The position numbers were made by a program, and so were the translations under genes. Source: Atkinsonella hypoxylon (Eukaryota; Ascomycota; Sordariomycetes; Hypocreales; Clavicipitaceae). From it: DNA of 64,000 nucleotides. Location: the NCBI GenBank assembly GCA_000729835.1, contig JFHB01000087.1, forward strand, positions 1-64,000, given 5' to 3'. The first letter of the stretch is position 1, and every line of letters starts with the position of its first letter. Below are positions 12,460 to 23,879 of this stretch, piece by piece. Below the pieces are notes generated by a model. That model worked only from the letters and a program-made list of their open reading frames with translations. It was not told where the DNA came from and searched no databases.

Positions 12460-13230
12460 AGTACCTAAGGGCTAAAGAGTTCTAAAGAATAGGCTTGTTT
12501 ATAGGCTTAAAAAGGATAAAGAAAATAATCCTATTAAATATAAGGCCTGCCTTATTGCTAAGGGATTTATGCAAATAGAAGGTTAAGACTATCTAGAGAC
12601 CTTTGCTGCAACTAGTATTCCTCCTAGCTGGCGTATATTATTAGCTCTTGCAGCTTTTAATAACTAGGAAGTTAAGCAAATTAACTTTATAGGAGCGTTT
12701 TTAAATAGCAAGCTAAAGGAAGCTATTTATATAGAAATCCTAGATAGATTCGTTGAATTTGCAGAAGCAACGCTATCAGTAGCTAAGCTACTAAAAAGCT
12801 GTAATTATAAGCCCTTTAAAGAGCAAGTAATTAAGCTAGAAAAATCCCTCTATAGTCTAAAGCAAAGTCCTAGAGAATGGCAGCAAATTCTAACAGAATT
12901 ACTTTAAAAGCATAGATTTAAACCTCTTATATTAGACCCAGCAGTCTTTTATAACCTAGCTACATCTATATATATTGCTACTTATGTAGATAACTGTCTT
13001 CTAATTAGGCCTAATTTACAATATATTAATAAGCTTAAAAAGCTACTAAATTAAGCCTATTCAATAGAAGATAGAGGACTAGCAGAGTTCTTTCTAGGTG
13101 TGTAAATCACCTATAATAGGTCTAAAAGGTCTATTAAAATCCACTAATCTTAATACATCCTTGAAGCCCTAGAAAGATTCAAAATGCTAGATGCTAAGCC
13201 GGCTTCTATCCCTATATAGCCGGGAATTCT
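12460..13230 (+). pseudogene. Copia-1A reverse transcriptase (RVT_2 type)
   Basis: Fingers and palm are easy to read: CLIAKGFMQIEG near 12549, DYLETFAATS, INFIGAFLNSKLKEAIYIE near 12680-12745 (the DVKTAFLNG region, with Asp read as Asn), and KSLYSLKQSPREW near 12843. The active site is YVDNCLL at 12983, where YVDD is expected, so the second catalytic Asp is Asn. ILEALERFKMLDAKPASIP near 13160-13215 is the usual end of the Copia RT. Confidence 0.93.
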
Positions 13231-13249
13231 AAAGCAACTAGTTATAAAA

Positions 13250-13970
13250 CTTCTCTTAAAATCCGATTATAAGCTTTATTAGAGCATAATAGGCACTATA
13301 ATGTACCTAATGTTGCTAACTAGGGCTAATATTGCTTTTTCCGTTCAGTAGCTATTAACCTTTCTAGCCAAGCTCTATATAGAGCACCTAAACGCCTCTA
13401 AGCACCTCCTAAGGTACTTAAGTGGTACTAGAAGCTTTGCTATTATTTATAAGCGTTCTATACTACTAGGGTCTTCTTCTAAAGCTTTTAGCTCTAAAGA
13501 AGTACTTAAGACCCTCCTTAGTTATTGCAATAGCGATTTTGCTGGTGATAAAGTCTCTTCTAAATTAACCTATACTTATCTATATAAGCTAGCTAGTGGA
13601 CCTATTAGCTAGAAATCGAAGAAAGCTAGTACTATTGCTCTTTCTACATTAGAAGCAGAATCTAATGCATTATCTAAAGCTATTAGGGAATTAGAGTAGC
13701 TCTACAGCCTTTTTAAGGAGATAAAGCTGCCTTTAATCCCTCCTATTCCTATTAGGTGTAATAATTAAGGCGCTATAGTTACTGCTTACAACCTAACGTT
13801 GTATAGTAGGACTAAGCACACCCTTTTGAAGTTTAACTACATTAGGGAAAAGATTCGTAAAGGTATAGCTAAGGTTAGTTATATTAATACAAATTAGATG
13901 CCAGTAGATAGCCTAACTAAGCCTCTTGCTATTTAAAAGCATTAACAATTTATTAAGTTACTAGAGCTTT
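13250..13970 (+). pseudogene. Copia-1A RNase H region
   Basis: IGTIMYLMLLTRANIAFSV (about 13291-13345) and LNASKHLLRYLSGT (13390-13432) are the standard Copia connection motifs. They are followed by KKASTIALSTLEAESNAL near 13620-13670, RTKHTLLKFNYIREKI near 13810-13855 and SLTKPLAI near 13905. TLEAE supplies the catalytic Glu. Stops interrupt it at expected Trp and Gln codons. Confidence 0.92.
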
Positions 13971-14229
13971 CTAGCTAGCTTATAAAAGCAACAAAAACAC
14001 TTAAAAAATCGAAAAGCAACAAAAAACAGTTAAAAATCGAAAAACAACAAAAACAATTAACAACAACTAGTTATATTTAACTATAACTACCCTGGAATTG
14101 CTGGAATTAGTTATGTTATTGGTTATGTTATTTAGTCCTATTATTAGTACTGTATTTCGTTAGTTAATTCTAACTTAGATATCCTTAAAGGAGCTAAGTT
14201 GCTTATAGAACTGGTTACTTCTTACATTT

Positions 14230-14239
14230 CTAGAGGGAG
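14230..14239 (+). other. Polypurine tract of Copia-1A
   Basis: The purine run CTAGAGGGAG immediately precedes the 3' LTR, the position from which plus-strand DNA synthesis is primed in LTR elements. Confidence 0.65.
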
Positions 14240-14933
14240 TATTAAAAATAAGCTACCCTGTATAGCCTATTTTTATGCCTACTAGTTGCTCTATTACGTA
14301 ACCCTAACTAGGTCTTGTTACGTTGATTTTTAGTAGAGATATTGCTGTTACTAAATGCAAAACATCTAGAATTAACTAAGGCAAAGTTGCCTAACCTATA
14401 GTTAACTTTAACTGCGATTTTCTCTATAACTAGTAGTGGTAGAAATTTAAGAAGTATACTATTTAAAAGCTAAGAATTAGGGCTATTTAATAGTATAATT
14501 ATTGGATAGAGTTGCTTATAAGGGTTGCTTATTATTAGTGGAATTTGTTAAATTGTGCACATAGGCGTCTCGTTTGTATAGCTGTAAGTCGATTTTTTTG
14601 TTTTTATATAGTAAATCTTTTTGCGGAAATTATAAAGTAGCCTACAAGCCCCTTCTAGCGACTACAGCCTGCTAATATAGTTAGTAGGTCTATAAGGGAC
14701 TGGAAAGATTTAAGATCCTACCCTTACTGTTCGTTACAGCGCTCTCAATATAAAGATACTACTATTACAGTTATCTATTGCCTCTACGTGATTTAGTACT
14801 ATACACTACAGTTTGATTTAGGCCGCTGCTGCTTCCACTACGTAATAATTGCTAGGAGCAATTACAGGTGCTAAATCTAAGAGACCACTACCCTCTTAGA
14901 TATCTAGTCCTGTAATCCCTATTATTTTCAATA
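14240..14933 (+). repeat. 3' LTR of Copia-1A
   Basis: 694 bp, the same length as the 5' LTR and colinear with it. It begins TATTAAAAATAAGC (TGTTA with one RIP-type change) and ends TTTTCAATA. The two LTRs differ mainly by C/T and G/A changes. Confidence 0.93.
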
Positions 14934-17900
14934 ATATATCTTGCTTATTAGGTTGCCTAGAGCTACTAGTATTAACAATTCTCTAGGCCTCTAAGGAGCG
15001 AACTTTTAGTATACCTTATAATAGGAAATTATCGCTTAAACTATATTCTAAAGCCCTTTCTAAAAGTACTTAATTCTAGCTACTTAAAATATAACTTCTA
15101 TACCTTTATAACCTATCTGCTTATATAAAGCCTTAATAATCTTCTTCTGTTGTATTAGGTCTTTAATAACTAAAGCAGAACCCTTTATTGCACTAGTTAG
15201 TCTCTTCTATAATAGGCCTTTATCTAAGAAGTATTGCTTAGCACTTATATAAAGTTACTTATACTTACTCTTATCTAGATTAAATAGTCTTTATAATGTT
15301 AAAAGGAAATCTATAATTTATTAAATCTTAAGAGTGTAGTATACTCTATTGCGCAGCTAGATCTTATTAACGTTAAGCTATAGGTTAATAAAATCTTTAA
15401 TATTCCTTTTAGCTGCTTAATCTAATGTATTAAAAGGCCTACCTTCTTTACGCAATAAAGTATTAGCTATTTTATTCTTTTCTCCTAGAATATATCTAGC
15501 TATAAAATTAAACAGCATAATGTAGCTAATTTATTATATAATAAGCGCGCCTAGAATATTATTAATAGCGCTATTAAGCTAATATATAAGTACCTAAGAA
15601 TTAGTCTTTAGAGTAAAGGGAACTCTATAGAGATAAATTTATAGCCTTCTTAATATATAGATAATAGCTCTATATTTCTGCTTTATTCTATTATACTTAA
15701 TTTCTAAATTGCTTTAGTATTTACTTTTATATTGTATAGAGTGTTATTACCTATTAATAATTTACATTAAAACTACTCTCTATTTTTTTAAGCTTATATT
15801 AACTATTAATATAATTTCCCTAGCGCTTAAGCTAAGATTAATTGTTATAAGAACTAGTGTAGTTATTATTATATACTTAAGGACCTCTATAGCGTTTTTC
15901 TAGTTTAGTCCTTAAGTTTACTTAATACTTTTCTTAAGTAAGATTATAAGAGGCTTAGCTTTTATAAAGTAATACTATACCTAGATATAATAATAGCCTA
16001 TAAGCTTAAGAAAGAATTTAACCTTAAAAATATTTTTATACTTTATTTACTCTAGAATCTTTATTACCTTTACTTCTAAAGGTTTTCTTCTATTAGTGCT
16101 ATATATAAATCTAATAATCTCTATAGTCTTTTAGTATAGCTTTAATTTTACAGTAAATATAGTGTAACTAGCTAGCTTAATATTAATAAGAACTTTATTA
16201 ATATTAATTAAATATTCTATAATATATCTTTATATATTAAGTAATACTTTCTCTCTATTATAAGTAGTAGTAAGGCCTTTTACTGTAATATTATCTAAGA
16301 AAGGCTTATAAGTATAAGGAATTAGGTTAAAAAGAATTCTCTTTACTATTTAAATAAATTAAGCAATAGAGTTAGTTGCTCCTTAAGGAAGTATATAAAG
16401 CTATAGAAGCTCTATTACTGTTAAAATTATTGTTAAGTCCCTACTTTTCTCTATAAGCAGCACTTAGTTATAGCTTAATAGTAAATTAATAACTAAAAGT
16501 ATCTTATATATTCTAAATTCTTTGCTAAAAGCCTTTACTCCTTTTAGAATATAGGCATTCTATATTGTAATCTTATTATAGGCTGTTGTAAACAGCACTA
16601 GTTATATCTCTTTATTCTTCTTTATTACTAAAAAGTAAGGGTTTCTATAAGATCTATAGCTCTCTTCTAATAACTTATACTAAAGCTTCTTTTTTTAATA
16701 AATTAATTAATCTCCCTTATAGGCTAATAGGTATTAGTATTAACTTTACTTTCTAAGCTCTATAAGTAATAGTATAAATAACTTAAGGCAGTATAACTAA
16801 GGGATTAATCTTTCTATACTCTAATAAGTTCTATATTAATGCTACCTCTTAGTTATAGAGAATTTCCTTAAAAATATTAACTTTTTCTTTTATTAAATAT
16901 CTTTATACTTATTTAACTATTTAATCTAAATACTTTTTTATTATTTAGAATCCTTAAGGCTTTTTGCTAAATCTTTCTATAATATATTTAGTGTATTTTT
17001 CTAATTTATTTAAGTATACTTTTACCTCTTTTTACTTCTTTTATTTCTACTTAAGGTCTCTATTAAGTGTAGATTTATTTAAAGGAATATTATCTTTTAG
17101 CAAAATCTTATTAGCTTTTTACTTATATAATATATTTACCCTTAAATTAATTAGTTATAATTGCCTTAAGGGCTAAATTTTCTTTATAGCCTCTTTAAGT
17201 TAGCTTCTATACTAATTAGCTATTCTCTTTATTATAAGGTTAGTAATAGCTATACCTTTATTCTCTATTATAGGTATTAGCTTTTTATTATTATTTAATT
17301 TAGCTTTAAGACTCTCTTTAACTATTTAATTATAGACTAAATCCTTAAATAACTTATTAATTAAGATTAAATTAACGTTAATAGCTATTACTTTATCTAT
17401 TGTAGTCTTCTATTTAATACTTCTAGTAACCCTTAAGACTAATATAATATTTCTAAAATAGCACTTTAAGAGAAGCTTACTTTCTTTATTACTATACTTA
17501 AAGGTAACTTTAGCTATATATATAAAAGGCATTTTAAGGATTAATTATATATATAAAGACTTTAGTGTAATATAAAAGTAAATTAGTGTTTAAATATTTC
17601 TAAGGTACAGCTTTATTATTACCTCTTTTAATATTATAAGCTTATATAATATAAAAGATATAGTAGTAGTCTTTTACTTTATTAGAGTTATTTTTAAATT
17701 AAGCTCTTTAATAAGATCCTTAGTAATAATATTCTTTTATAAACTATAATCTATAAAACTATTAATAAGTAAAGAGTTTAAGCTTTTAAGTTATACTTAA
17801 AGGTAAAGTAAGTTCTATAAATAGCTTATAATTGCTTTTAGCTTTAAGATACTATTTAATTCTTTAATATAAAGCGTATTTATCTATAGGTTTATAATAA

Positions 17901-19649
17901 ACTTCTTCTCTTTAATATAATTTTCTATATATTTTTATATAATATTCTATAAATCCTTCTAGATACTACTAGACAGTTGTTTTATATATTTATTAGTAAT
18001 ATCTTCCTTATTGTTTTCTACTGCCTCTTTAACTATAGTAGATATTATCTTAATAATATTAATTAATTAATCTTTTTACTCCTTAACTCTTTACCTCTTC
18101 CTTAGAATAAAATATAGAGGTATAACTTTAGTACTTATTCTATTAATATAATAGACTTTATTAACACTATTTACTTATATTAAGCACTTATTCTCTATTA
18201 CTTCTATAAGTATAAGCATTAGTTAGTATAGGTCTTATAAGCTAACTTTAATCTTTTTCTAAAAAATATCTTTAAATAATTATATAAGAAGCTATACTTT
18301 TATATCTATAAAGCTATCTTTTTTAGCTTTTTTTTTTTTTTTTACTTAGTTTTTTAAAGCTCCTTCTTACTTAATAGAGCGTTATATTCCTATAGTATAA
18401 ACTCTAAAGGGCTAGGCTATAATTCTCTTCTTAATTAGTATATAAAGAGTTCTTTTAGGTCTATATTTCTTTATCTTAAACATTAAAGTTACTATAGTAT
18501 TATTAATAGAGTCTCTCTTAAGAATAGCTTTTAGTAGAATATATATTAAGTAATAATTAGAAATATTAATCTTATTAAAGATTTAATCTAATATCTTTCT
18601 CTCTTTTTTACTAAGTTTCTAATAGTTTAATGTTTTTTTACTAAATTTCTTAACTTAAGAATAATACTATTTTATAATATAGTAGTTAAAGTAATTAACC
18701 TAGAATACTATAAGCCTATAAAGATAACTTTTTATACTAAAGAAGCTTTATATAAGAATAAGTAGTACTAGATTATTTAATTTTACTGTTAAGATACTTA
18801 CTCTTTAATTATACTTTATAAAGCTAATCTTATTATTATACTAGTAAAACTAGTATTAATCTATATAATAACCTTTCTTACTACAGTAATAGCAGTAATA
18901 CTACCTTATATAGCTTCTAGTTATATAGGTTCTAAAGCTCTAGGCATTATTATATATATTAACAGCATTAATATATATATTCTACCTTTTCTCTTTCTTC
19001 TTTCTAAATTTCTTTTTAAAAAGCTTTATAATATCTATCTTTAAAACTGCTTACTTTATAAGTATAATCTTTATATCTTTAAACTTCTAGGTTAAATTAT
19101 CTATTTAATCTTTTACTTTTAAAATAAGCTATATAATTTCCTTAGTCTTATAACTAAAATTACTTATACTATAATACTTAAGACTTCTTCTGCCTAGAGG
19201 TATATAAAGGTAGTTTCTTTTATTGTTATAGAGTTTAGAATTGTAGTCTTCTAGCTCTATTCTAGCTTATATATACTAGCTAAGCTGCTCTAATAACTCT
19301 CTATAGAGTATTACAATAAACTTAGCTCTAGTAACTTTTATTTAATCTATAAAGCTAGTAAGTATAGTATTTAGTAAGGCCTTATAAATGTAATTAAACT
19401 AAGAGGTTATACTGCACTATATATAGAGCTTAGCGCTAATTATAGCAGCTTAATGCTCTTAAAGCTAATAGAGAGTGTCTTTTATAGTCCTTAAATAGTT
19501 TCTCTTTAAGTCTTTAAGCTTCTTATTAGCTTACTTCTTTTAATCCTAAGGAGTAGCTTTATACTAAAGCAAAAGCTGCTCCTTAGCTTCTTTTTAATTA
19601 TATAAGGCGCAAATAACCTTTACGCACTTATAGATTAATAGGTTAATAT

Positions 19650-19712
19650 ATTAGTGACTAAGCAGGGGTTCTAGCTTTCTAGCGTAATTTAATAATAATA
19701 ATAGGTTAATAT
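19650..19712 (-). repeat. 63-bp extra segment in the gag of G1
   Basis: G1 has two copies of ATAGGTTAATAT, at 19638-19649 and 19701-19712, separated by sequence that is absent from G2, G3 and G4. The extra segment is 63 bp, a whole number of codons, and keeps CpA/TpG sites (AGCAGGGGTTCTAGC) that its surroundings have lost. It is either an insertion in G1 or a deletion between short repeats in an ancestor of the others. Confidence 0.7.
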
Positions 19713-20705
19713 AATAAATAAATATCTTCTGCTAGTTTTCCTTTAGAACAAATAAGGTCTTTATTTTTAGCTTAAAGCTAGTTAAGTAATTAAGGATATT
19801 TTCTCCCTTAAATTAGTATATATTAAACTTCTTGTTAAAGGTAGCTTAAGCTTACTGCTTTTTAATAGCTTTACCTATAGCTTTAGCAAGAGCCTTATAA
19901 GGTATAGCTATAGCGCTATTAGTATTAGCCTTTTTATCTTAAGTATTTAATTCTATTGTAACCTTAGGTTCTAAAATAACTTTTTTAGAAGATTTACTAG
20001 ATTAACTAAGGCTAATATTAGCTGCTTTAGATATAAAGCTTATACTTTTCTTTAAGAGATATAGAATACTAAACTTATATAAATAACTAGTAAAATAGCT
20101 TAATATAGAAGGTAGGTATAAAAAGAATAATTAATCTTACTTAGTAGAAAGAGTATAATATATATAATTCTTTATATTAGCTGTACTTTTAATGCTCTTA
20201 CCTTCTGCTTCTATAGTTATATAAGCTTTTAACGCTAAGATATAGAGGCTAAGAACTTAATTACTAATAATAGTAAATATAAAGATAACTACTAAGATAA
20301 GGATAAAAGAGAAATTTTTCTCTATAATTAAATAATTATAATATTTAAGGGACCTAAAAACTTCCTTTTTGCTATATTAAGGCTATCTTAGCTATAGGTA
20401 ATATAGAGGTTAAATAGGCTAGCTAGTATTTATAATATAGTAATTATCTTTAACTAGGCCTAGCCCTTCTTAGCTTAAAAAAGCTATAGAAATTTTCTTT
20501 CTCTCTTAATTAAATAATCCCTTATAATATAGAGCTTTTATCTCTATAATTTTCTTCTTTCTTATATTAGTAATATTTAAGCTAAAGTGCTCTTTTATCT
20601 TTAATGCTTAGCAGCTTTTCCTTCTTTCTTCTAGAATCTCTATAAAAAACCTTCTAATTATATAATGCACTTTAATTAGAATAAGTCCCTAGTAAAGCCT
20701 CTATT

Positions 20706-21187
20706 TTTATTGCCTTAAAACTAAACCCCTAAATAACTATATAGCTTACACTAAAGTAGGTATTAATATAGTGTACATTAAGATTAAAGAGAATTAGTAG
20801 AGAGTAAGATATTTAACAGTATATACTATTAAATAATAGCAGGTAAGAAGATTAAATAGTTAGAAAAGGCAGAAATAAAATATTAATTACAGCTTAGAAG
20901 ATATATATACGCAAAAGGAGCTAAATGTATTAAAGAGTTAAGGAAAGCGTTAGTGTTAGCGAAGTAATGTCTCTTAAGTATTAAGCGTTATAAATTAAAG
21001 TAGGCTAAAAGATATTAATTAATTAAAAAGAGCAAAAGCTAAAAAGAGCTAGCAGAAGCTGCTTATGCACTTACTTTTTTCTATCTAGATGTCTAGGCGA
21101 TGCGCACTCTTATAGAAAAAAATCTATATGTAGCATCCCTTGCAAAGCTAATATAAGAGCGCAAGGGGGTAACCCCGCCGCGACACA
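20706..21187 (-). repeat. 5' LTR of G1
   Basis: 482 bp. The outer end at 21090-21187 keeps GCGCAAGGGGGTAACC and the CCGCCGCGACACA terminus, while the inner end is RIP-changed (TTTATTGCCTTAAAAC). On the minus strand the first internal bases are AATAGAGGCTTTACTAG. If TAG was TGG, this would be a TGGAGGC primer-binding site two bases inside the LTR, which is only a guess. Confidence 0.9.
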
Positions 21188-21236
21188 ATATATACTAGCT
21201 TAATGTACTAATATCTTAAAAAGCTACTAAAAGAGC

Positions 21237-21934
21237 TGTTAAAAATAAGCTACCCTGTATAGCCTATTTTTATGCCTACTAGTTGCTCTATCACGTGACC
21301 CTAACTAGGTCTTGTTACGTTGATTTTTTGGTAGAGATATCGCTGTTACTAGATGCGAAACATCTAGAATCGACTAAGGCAAAGTTGCCTAACCTATAGT
21401 CAACTTTAACTGCGATTTTCTCTACAACTAGTAATAGTAGAAATTCAAGAAGTATACCATTCGAAAGCTAAGAATTAGGGCTATCTAATGATATAATTGT
21501 TGGATAGGGTTGCTTATAAGGGTTGCTTGTTATTAGTGGAATTTGTTAAATTATGCACATAAGCGTCTTGTTTGTATAGCTGTAAGTCGATTTTTTTGTT
21601 TTTATATAGTAAATCTTTTTGCGGAAATTATAAAGTAGCCCACGAGCCCCTTCTAGCGACTACAGCCCGCTGATATAGTTAGTAGGTCTATAAGGGACTA
21701 GAAAGATTCGAGATCCTACCCTTACTAACTTATTCGTTACAGCGCTCTTAATATAAAGATACCACTATTACAGTTATCTATTGCCTCTACGTGATCTAGT
21801 ACTATACACTACAGCTTGATTTAGGCCGCTGCTGCTTCCACTACGTGATAATTGCTAGGAGCAATTACAGGTGCTAAATCTAAGAGACCACTACCCTCTT
21901 CTATCTAGTCCTGTAATCCCTATTATTTTCAATA
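21237..21934 (+). repeat. Solo LTR of Copia-1
   Basis: 698 bp beginning TGTTAAAAATAAGC and ending TTTTCAATA, flanked by a perfect 5-bp target duplication AGAGC at 21232-21236 and 21935-21939. No internal sequence adjoins it, so the rest of the element was lost by LTR-LTR recombination. It is less RIP-changed than the LTRs of Copia-1A. Confidence 0.95.
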
Positions 21935-21939
21935 AGAGC

Positions 21940-22481
21940 TAAAAAAGTAGGTAGGTAAATAGAATATATACTATATATATAATCTATACTAATAGGTTAT
22001 AGCACTAGTACTAGCTAAAAAACCTCTTACTAAAGCTAGTAAAGGTAGAGGTAAGGTAAAGGTATAAGCTTAATATATATAAAGGATATAGTATACACTA
22101 ATTTTGCTTCTTAGGGATTTTTTTTAATAGAATATATACTATATATATAAAGTGCAAATAGGATTAAATTAGCTTTTTTAATAGAATATATACTATATAT
22201 ATAAAGTGCAGATAGGATTAAATTAGCTTTTTTAATAAGATATATGCTATATATATAAAGTGTAGATAGGATTAAATTAGCTTTTTTAATAAGATATATA
22301 CTATATATATAAAGTGCAAATAATATTAATATAGACAGTTTTTGTATAAAAATATAACTATACATTTATAACAATAATAAATAATATATATATACCTATA
22401 ATATAATGCTTTTCTTATAAATATATTAAATAATACTTAAGATATTGCTATAGCAATAGAATGTTAGTATATACTATATAT
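21940..22481. other. AT-rich background between G1 and G2
   Basis: Apart from the 54-bp tandem repeat this stretch holds only AT-rich sequence and a short purine-rich patch (GTAAAGGTAGAGGTAAGG near 22037). I see no domain or terminal repeat. Confidence 0.55.
22120..22330. repeat. 54-bp tandem repeat, about four units
   Basis: Units start at AATAG or AATAA at 22126, 22180, 22234 and 22288, exactly 54 bp apart, each with ATATACTATATATATAAAG and, in the first three, GGATTAAATTAGC. On the minus strand the units are in frame (54 = 18 codons) and lie in an open frame of 84 codons (22111-22365) whose translation repeats LYIYSIYLIKKANLIL. There is no other sign that this frame is a gene, so I call it a minisatellite. 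Confidence 0.9.
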
Positions 22482-23452
22482 TATGTCGCGGCGGGGTTAC
22501 CCCCTTGCGCTCTTATATTAGCTTTGTAAGGGATGCTACATACAGATTTTTCTCTATAAGAGTGCGCATCGCCCAGACATCTAGTGTGTCGCGGCGGGGT
22601 TACCCCCTTGCGCTCTTATATTAGCTTTGCAAGGGATACTACATACAGGATTTCTCTATAAGAGTGCGCATCGCCTAAACATCTAGATAGTTTAAGTAAG
22701 CAAGCGCGCAAGCAGCTTCTGCTGACTCTTTTTGGGCTTTTACTCTTTTAATCAATTAATATCTTTTAGCCCACTTTGATTTACAACACTTAACGCCTAA
22801 AAGACATTACTTCGCTGCTAGTAACACTTTCCCTAGCTCTTTAGCATATTTAGCTCCTTTTTGCGCGTATATATCTTCTAAGCCGTAATTAATATTTTAT
22901 TTCTGCCTTTTCCAACTATTTAATCTTCTTACCTATTATTGCTTAATAGCACGTACTAACAAATATCTCGCTCTCTGCTGATCCTCTTCAATCTTAACGT
23001 GCGCTGTATCGTCACCCGCTTTAGTGTAGGCTGTATAGTCATTTAGGGGTTTGGTTTTGAGGCGACAAACTAGATAAAGCAAGCAAGCAAGTAAGCAGCT
23101 TCTGCTGATTCTTTTTAGGCTTTTGCTCTTTTAATTAATTAATATCTTTTAGCCTGCTTTAATTTACAACACTTAACGCTTAAGAAACATTGCTCCGCTA
23201 ATACTAACACTTTCCTTAACTCTTTAACACATTTAGCTCCTTTTATATATATATAACTTCTAAGCTACAATTAATATTTTATTTTCTGCCTTTTTAAACT
23301 ATTTAATCTTCTTACCTACTATTATTTAATAATATATACTATTAAATATCTTGCTCTTTGCTAATTCTCTTTAATCTTAATATACACTATATTGTTACCT
23401 ACTTTAGTGTAAGCTATATAGTTATTTAGGGGTTTAGTTTTAAGACAATAAA
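22482..23452 (+). repeat. 5' LTR of G2, split by a solo LTR
   Basis: Left piece 22482-22584 (103 bp, nearly free of RIP) and right piece 23074-23452 (379 bp, heavily RIP-changed) add up to 482 bp, equal to the 3' LTR of the same element. The junction is a CTAG target duplication. Confidence 0.92.
22585..23069 (+). repeat. Solo Gypsy LTR nested in the G2 5' LTR
   Basis: 485 bp, TGTGTCGCGG to GGCGACAAA, with CTAG at 22581-22584 and 23070-23073. It looks like a tandem LTR at first sight, but the interrupted LTR resumes after it at GATAAAGCAAGC. It is among the least mutated copies of this LTR in the window. Confidence 0.93.
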
Positions 23453-23879
23453 AATAGAGGCTTTACTAGAGACTTATTCTAATTAAAGTACATTATATAA
23501 TTAAAAGGTTTTTTATAGAGATCCTAAAAGAAAGAAGGAAAAACTACTAAGCATTAAAGATAGAAGAGCACTTTAGCTTAAATATTACTAATATAAGAAA
23601 GAAGGAAATTATAGGGATAAAAGCTCTATATTATAAGGGATTATTTAATTAAGAGAGAAAGAAAATTTCTATAGCTTTTTTAAGCTAAGAAGAGCTAGGC
23701 CTAGTTAAAAACAGTTACTATATTGCAAATACTAGCTAGCCTATTTAACCTCTATATTATTTATAGCTAAAATAGCCTTAATACAGCAAAAAGGAAGTTT
23801 TTAGGTCCCTTAAACGTTATAATTATTTAATTATAGAGAAAAATTTCTCTTTTATCCTTATCTTAGCAGTTATCTTTAT
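23453..23879 (+). other. Leader of G2
   Basis: About 430 bp between the 5' LTR and the first gag-like frame. It starts AATAGAGGCTTTACTAG, where the primer-binding site should be. Stops occur in all frames. The same leader is present in G3 (29094-29520), and reversed in G4 and G1. Confidence 0.55.

Larger units (their letters stand above)
8757..13970 (+). pseudogene. gag-pol polyprotein of Copia-1A, RIP-inactivated
   Basis: One Copia-type polyprotein of roughly 1,700 codons, broken by many in-frame TAA and TAG codons. It starts in a Ser/Lys/Gly-rich stretch (KGTGKGKSTSPKRG) near 8757; no ATG survives, so the start is approximate. Domains follow in order: gag, protease, a GAG-pre-integrase segment with integrase, RT and RNase H, ending at the conserved SLTKPLAI near 13905-13935. 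Stops fall where Gln or Trp is expected in the family, and active-site Asp codons in protease and RT read Asn. Nothing here can be translated intact, although the family reading is clear. Confidence 0.93.
7113..14933 (+). mobile_element. Copia-1A: complete Ty1/Copia retrotransposon, dead
   Basis: A full element of 7,821 bp inserted in the pol of G1. LTRs of 694 bp flank it (7113-7806, 14240-14933), and a perfect 5-bp target duplication ATATA lies at 7108-7112 and 14934-14938. The uninterrupted target is visible in G4 near 50620. Order of domains is gag, protease, integrase, RT, RNase H, the Copia order. It is less RIP-damaged than the Gypsy copies. The LTR ends read TGTTA at the left (TATTA in the 3' LTR) and CAATA at the right (TAATA in the 5' LTR). 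CAATA fits an original CAACA changed by one CpA to TpA mutation. Confidence 0.95.
5680..20277 (-). pseudogene. gag-pol of Gypsy copy G1, RIP-inactivated, split by Copia-1A
   Basis: A minus-strand Ty3/Gypsy polyprotein remnant. Gag starts near 20277, judged by homologous position in the other copies. RT lies to the right of the Copia-1A insertion and integrase near it, and the pol reading frame stops at 5680-5682 after a KVFKN-like end. The RT active site at about 16295-16310 reads FLDN followed by ITVKG, with the second Asp changed to Asn, a TpG to TpA change. In-frame TAA and TAG occur throughout. Only this copy has a 63-bp extra segment in gag (19650-19712). The coding part is interrupted by bases 7113-14938. 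The start is uncertain because the ATG is not preserved. Confidence 0.82.
1569..21187 (-). mobile_element. Gypsy (Ty3-type) retrotransposon copy G1, dead, interrupted by Copia-1A
   Basis: A complete minus-strand element with 482-bp LTRs at 1569-2050 (3' LTR) and 20706-21187 (5' LTR) and target duplication ATAT at 1565-1568 and 21188-21191. Without the Copia-1A insertion (7113-14933 plus one 5-bp duplication) it measures about 11.8 kb. Internal order on the minus strand is leader, gag, protease, RT, RNase H, integrase and an extra 3.5-kb region next to the 3' LTR. It matches copies G2, G3 and G4 along its whole length. ATAT alone would be a weak target duplication in such DNA, but the same termini give CTAG and GCAC duplications in other copies. 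Confidence 0.92.

Noticed and set aside
16964..17176. Open frame of about 61-70 codons kept at the same place in all four Gypsy copies (also 26921-27106 minus, 33264-33449 minus, 52675-52860 plus)
   Set aside because: It lies antisense to the conserved pol segment between protease and RT. The sense frame has clear coding residues and its stops fall at expected Gln or Trp codons; the antisense frame is Phe/Leu/Tyr-rich, as any mirror of a Lys-rich stretch would be.
22484..23090. Tandem array of Gypsy LTRs or CRISPR-like repeat
   Set aside because: The CTAG duplication and resumption of the interrupted LTR show a nested solo LTR. There are no regular spacers.
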